Positions 62,596 through 64,000 of a DNA stretch of 64,000 nucleotides are shown here, piece after piece; the first letter of the stretch is position 1, and every line of letters starts with the position of its first letter. Both the position numbers and the translations under genes were made by a program. Where the stretch lies: assembly GCF_006148925.1 (NCBI RefSeq), contig NZ_VAWB01000002.1, positions 310,001-374,000 of the forward strand, written 5' to 3'. The DNA is from Hyunsoonleella aestuarii. GTDB taxonomy: Bacteria > Bacteroidota > Bacteroidia > Flavobacteriales > Flavobacteriaceae. A model generated the notes under the pieces. It saw only the letters and a program-made list of their open reading frames with translations, was not told where the DNA came from and did no database searches.

Positions 62596-63024
62596 ATGAT
62601 ACGTCCTTTATCAATTATTCTATTACTTCTTTCTTTTAGTTTTGTAACAAGTTGCCAAGATATTTTGGAATGCGTTATAAATAGACATCCCAGATTGGAC
62701 GACAAAAGACTTGTTACAGCTTTAGTCGATAATTTTTATTTTGACGAAATAAGGGCAGATATAAAAAATGAACCACGAGATAATAGTTATTATTACTATT
62801 TCTCTATTGATGGAGATTTACCACGAGGTTTGGAATTTTTTATTGATTACAGAAGCGTGATTATAGAAGGAACACCTTTAGAAACTGGGATTTATAATTT
62901 TACCATTCGTTTAAGTGTTGAACAAGCTAACGATTACTACGAGGAATGTGAAAATCAACTAAACGATTGCGACGGCTTGTGTGACGATACTACTTTACAG
63001 AGGTATAGATTGGTAGTTCAATAA
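62596..63024 (+). CDS. Small putative lipoprotein
   Basis: The protein is 142 residues. A signal sequence (LLLLSFSFVTSC) ends in a possible lipobox cysteine. The body has YYYYFSIDGDLPRGLEFFIDYRSVIIEG (in part) and TPLETGIYNFTIRLSVEQAND (in part), resembling a cadherin/Ig-like putative binding domain, and a Cys-rich end (CENQLNDCDGLCDDTTLQ). No known family was assigned. It lies 49 bases after the SDR gene. Confidence 0.6.
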   Translation: MIRPLSIILLLLSFSFVTSCQDILECVINRHPRLDDKRLVTALVDNFYFDEIRADIKNEPRDNSYYYYFSIDGDLPRGLEFFIDYRSVIIEGTPLETGIYNFTIRLSVEQANDYYEECENQLNDCDGLCDDTTLQRYRLVVQ

Positions 63025-63132
63025 AATCTCTTTGTAAGTTGTTAATATATTTTGATATAATTTAATTTAACGACAATCTTATTATTGTAAATTCGCCAAT
63101 AAAATTTAATCAACTAAAAATAATTTGTTAGA

Positions 63133-63786
63133 ATGAAGTTTTTTATAGACACAGCTAATCTGGATCAAATAAAAGAAGCACAAGACCTTGGTGTTTTAGA
63201 TGGAGTAACTACCAATCCATCTTTAATGGCCAAAGAAGGCATTACTGGGCATGATAATATCTTAAAGCATTATGTAGACATTTGTAATATAGTTGATGGT
63301 GATGTAAGTGCCGAAGTTATTGCTACAGATTTTAATGGCATGATTAGAGAAGGTGAGGCACTTGCAGAACTTCATAAACAAATAGTTGTAAAATTGCCGA
63401 TGATTAAAGATGGTGTAAAAGCTTGTAAATATTTTTCTGAAAAAGGTGTAAAAACAAATGTAACTTTAGTATTCTCTCCTGGTCAGGCTTTGTTAGCAGC
63501 TAAGGCAGGAGCAACCTATGTATCTCCCTTTATAGGTAGATTAGATGACATTTCAACAGATGGTTTAAACTTAATTGCTGAAATAAGGCACATTTACGAT
63601 AATTATGCTTTTGATACAGAAATATTAGCAGCCTCTGTAAGACATACTATGCATGTTATTGATTGTGCAAAATTAGGAGCCGATGTTATGACAGGACCAC
63701 TTAGTTCTATCGAAGGTTTATTGAAGCATCCTTTAACAGATATAGGTTTAGCAAAGTTTTTGGCAGATTACAAAAAGGGTAATTAA
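63133..63786 (+). CDS. fsa: Transaldolase-like fructose-6-phosphate aldolase
   Basis: The protein is 217 residues, the size of the small FSA/TalC group. [16 protein letters not shown] at the start, [15 protein letters not shown] near residue 22, [15 protein letters not shown] near residue 84 with the Schiff-base lysine in [32 protein letters not shown] (in part) near residue 110 and [11 protein letters not shown] near residue 165 are conserved. It either cleaves fructose 6-phosphate or acts as transaldolase in the pentose phosphate pathway; the group contains both. It ends before a strong bidirectional terminator. Confidence 0.92.
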   Translation: MKFFIDTANLDQIKEAQDLGVLDGVTTNPSLMAKEGITGHDNILKHYVDICNIVDGDVSAEVIATDFNGMIREGEALAELHKQIVVKLPMIKDGVKACKYFSEKGVKTNVTLVFSPGQALLAAKAGATYVSPFIGRLDDISTDGLNLIAEIRHIYDNYAFDTEILAASVRHTMHVIDCAKLGADVMTGPLSSIEGLLKHPLTDIGLAKFLADYKKGN

Positions 63787-63804
63787 TACTGAAATGATAA
63801 AAAT

Positions 63805-63840
63805 AAAAAAGCCTTTGCATTAATTTGCAAAGGCTTTTTT
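63805..63840 (+). terminator. Bidirectional terminator between the aldolase and the last gene
   Basis: AAAAAAGCCTTTGCA (63805-63819) and TGCAAAGGCTTTTTT (63826-63840) are exact reverse complements around TTAATT, with A/T runs on both sides. The hairpin serves the aldolase on the + strand and the convergent partial gene on the - strand. Confidence 0.85.
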
Positions 63841-63857
63841 TATAGGGAATGAGTTTA

Positions 63858-64000
63858 TTATTTATTTAATAATCCTAGTAGTTGCTCCTCAAAATTTGAG
63901 TAAAAAATATTAGTATTACTATCAATTATCTTTTTATTTTTATCAACAATAATCGCCTTTGTAATGGGATACAAGGCTAGTACTTCCTTGGACTCTTCTG
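63858..64000 (-). CDS. C-terminal end of an unidentified gene
   Basis: The last 47 codons of a gene entering from the right edge on the - strand are visible, ending in ELLGLLNK-like sequence (QLLGLLNK) and a TAA at 63858-63860. The segment VLALYPITKAIIVDKNKKII resembles the cis-proline strand of thioredoxin-fold or TlpA-like proteins, but this is too short for a firm call. The neighbouring terminator confirms that the gene ends here. Confidence 0.5.
   Translation of the reverse strand, partial: EESKEVLALYPITKAIIVDKNKKIIDSNTNIFYSNFEEQLLGLLNK

Overview
This window comes from a low-GC member of the Bacteroidota, most probably a marine Flavobacteriaceae. The signs are type IX secretion (T9SS) gliding-type C-terminal domains, PorP/SprF proteins, a SprB-repeat giant adhesin, LruC, DUF4369/TlpA and YtxJ proteins, menaquinone genes, and promoters of the Bacteroidota form TTG-N17-23-TAnnTTTG. 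It looks like ordinary chromosome: no tRNA, rRNA operon, CRISPR array, integrase, transposase or phage gene was found. Both ends cut genes.

Layout. (1) About 1-9.7 kb, + strand: a surface polysaccharide cluster with flippase (cut at the left edge), polymerase/ligase, a phosphoribosyltransferase-HAD fusion, four glycosyltransferases, a hexapeptide acyltransferase and a short degenerate glycosyltransferase, followed by an LruC-domain lipoprotein. (2) 12.0-18.6 kb, - strand: a tightly packed nine-gene molybdenum cofactor operon (moeA, modE-like, TSUP permease, mobA, moaD, moeB-rhodanese, moaE, moaC-moaB fusion, moaA). A perfect ModE-type palindrome overlaps the predicted promoter just ahead of moeA. 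(3) 18.6-19.0 kb: a gap with two back-to-back terminators and a good promoter, suggesting at least one small RNA. (4) 19.0-26.1 kb, + strand: a YifB/ComM ATPase, then a 5-oxoproline module (DUF2891 lipoprotein, Nramp-like transporter without metal ligands, pxpABC, a lipoprotein). (5) 26.1-31.8 kb, - strand: histidine phosphatase, deoD, deoC, a second degenerate-looking deoC, and clpB. (6) 32.1-43.0 kb: GH16 glucanase, bacilliredoxin YtxJ, GNAT, the early menaquinone genes menI/menF/menD, DUF2853, CvfB, TlpA, mnmE and a sugar porter. (7) 43.3-60.4 kb, + strand: a cell-surface region with a small secreted protein, a beta-helix protein, and two adhesin/SprF pairs. In one pair the SprF partner carries a long coiled coil and a SPOR-like tail; in the other the adhesin is a 3,239-residue SprB-like protein. 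(8) 60.4-64.0 kb: glutaminyl cyclase, the signal recognition particle RNA, an SDR, a small lipoprotein, a transaldolase-like aldolase and the end of an unknown gene.

The most interesting points are the ModE operator/promoter overlap, the Nramp-fold transporter without metal-binding residues beside 5-oxoprolinase, the DERA paralogue that lost its second catalytic lysine and phosphate loop, the SprF-coiled coil-SPOR fusion, the PRTase-HAD fusion among glycosyltransferases, the candidate small RNA at about 18.77-18.84 kb, and paired operator-like repeats ahead of clpB. All assignments come from reading the sequence; no database search was run.
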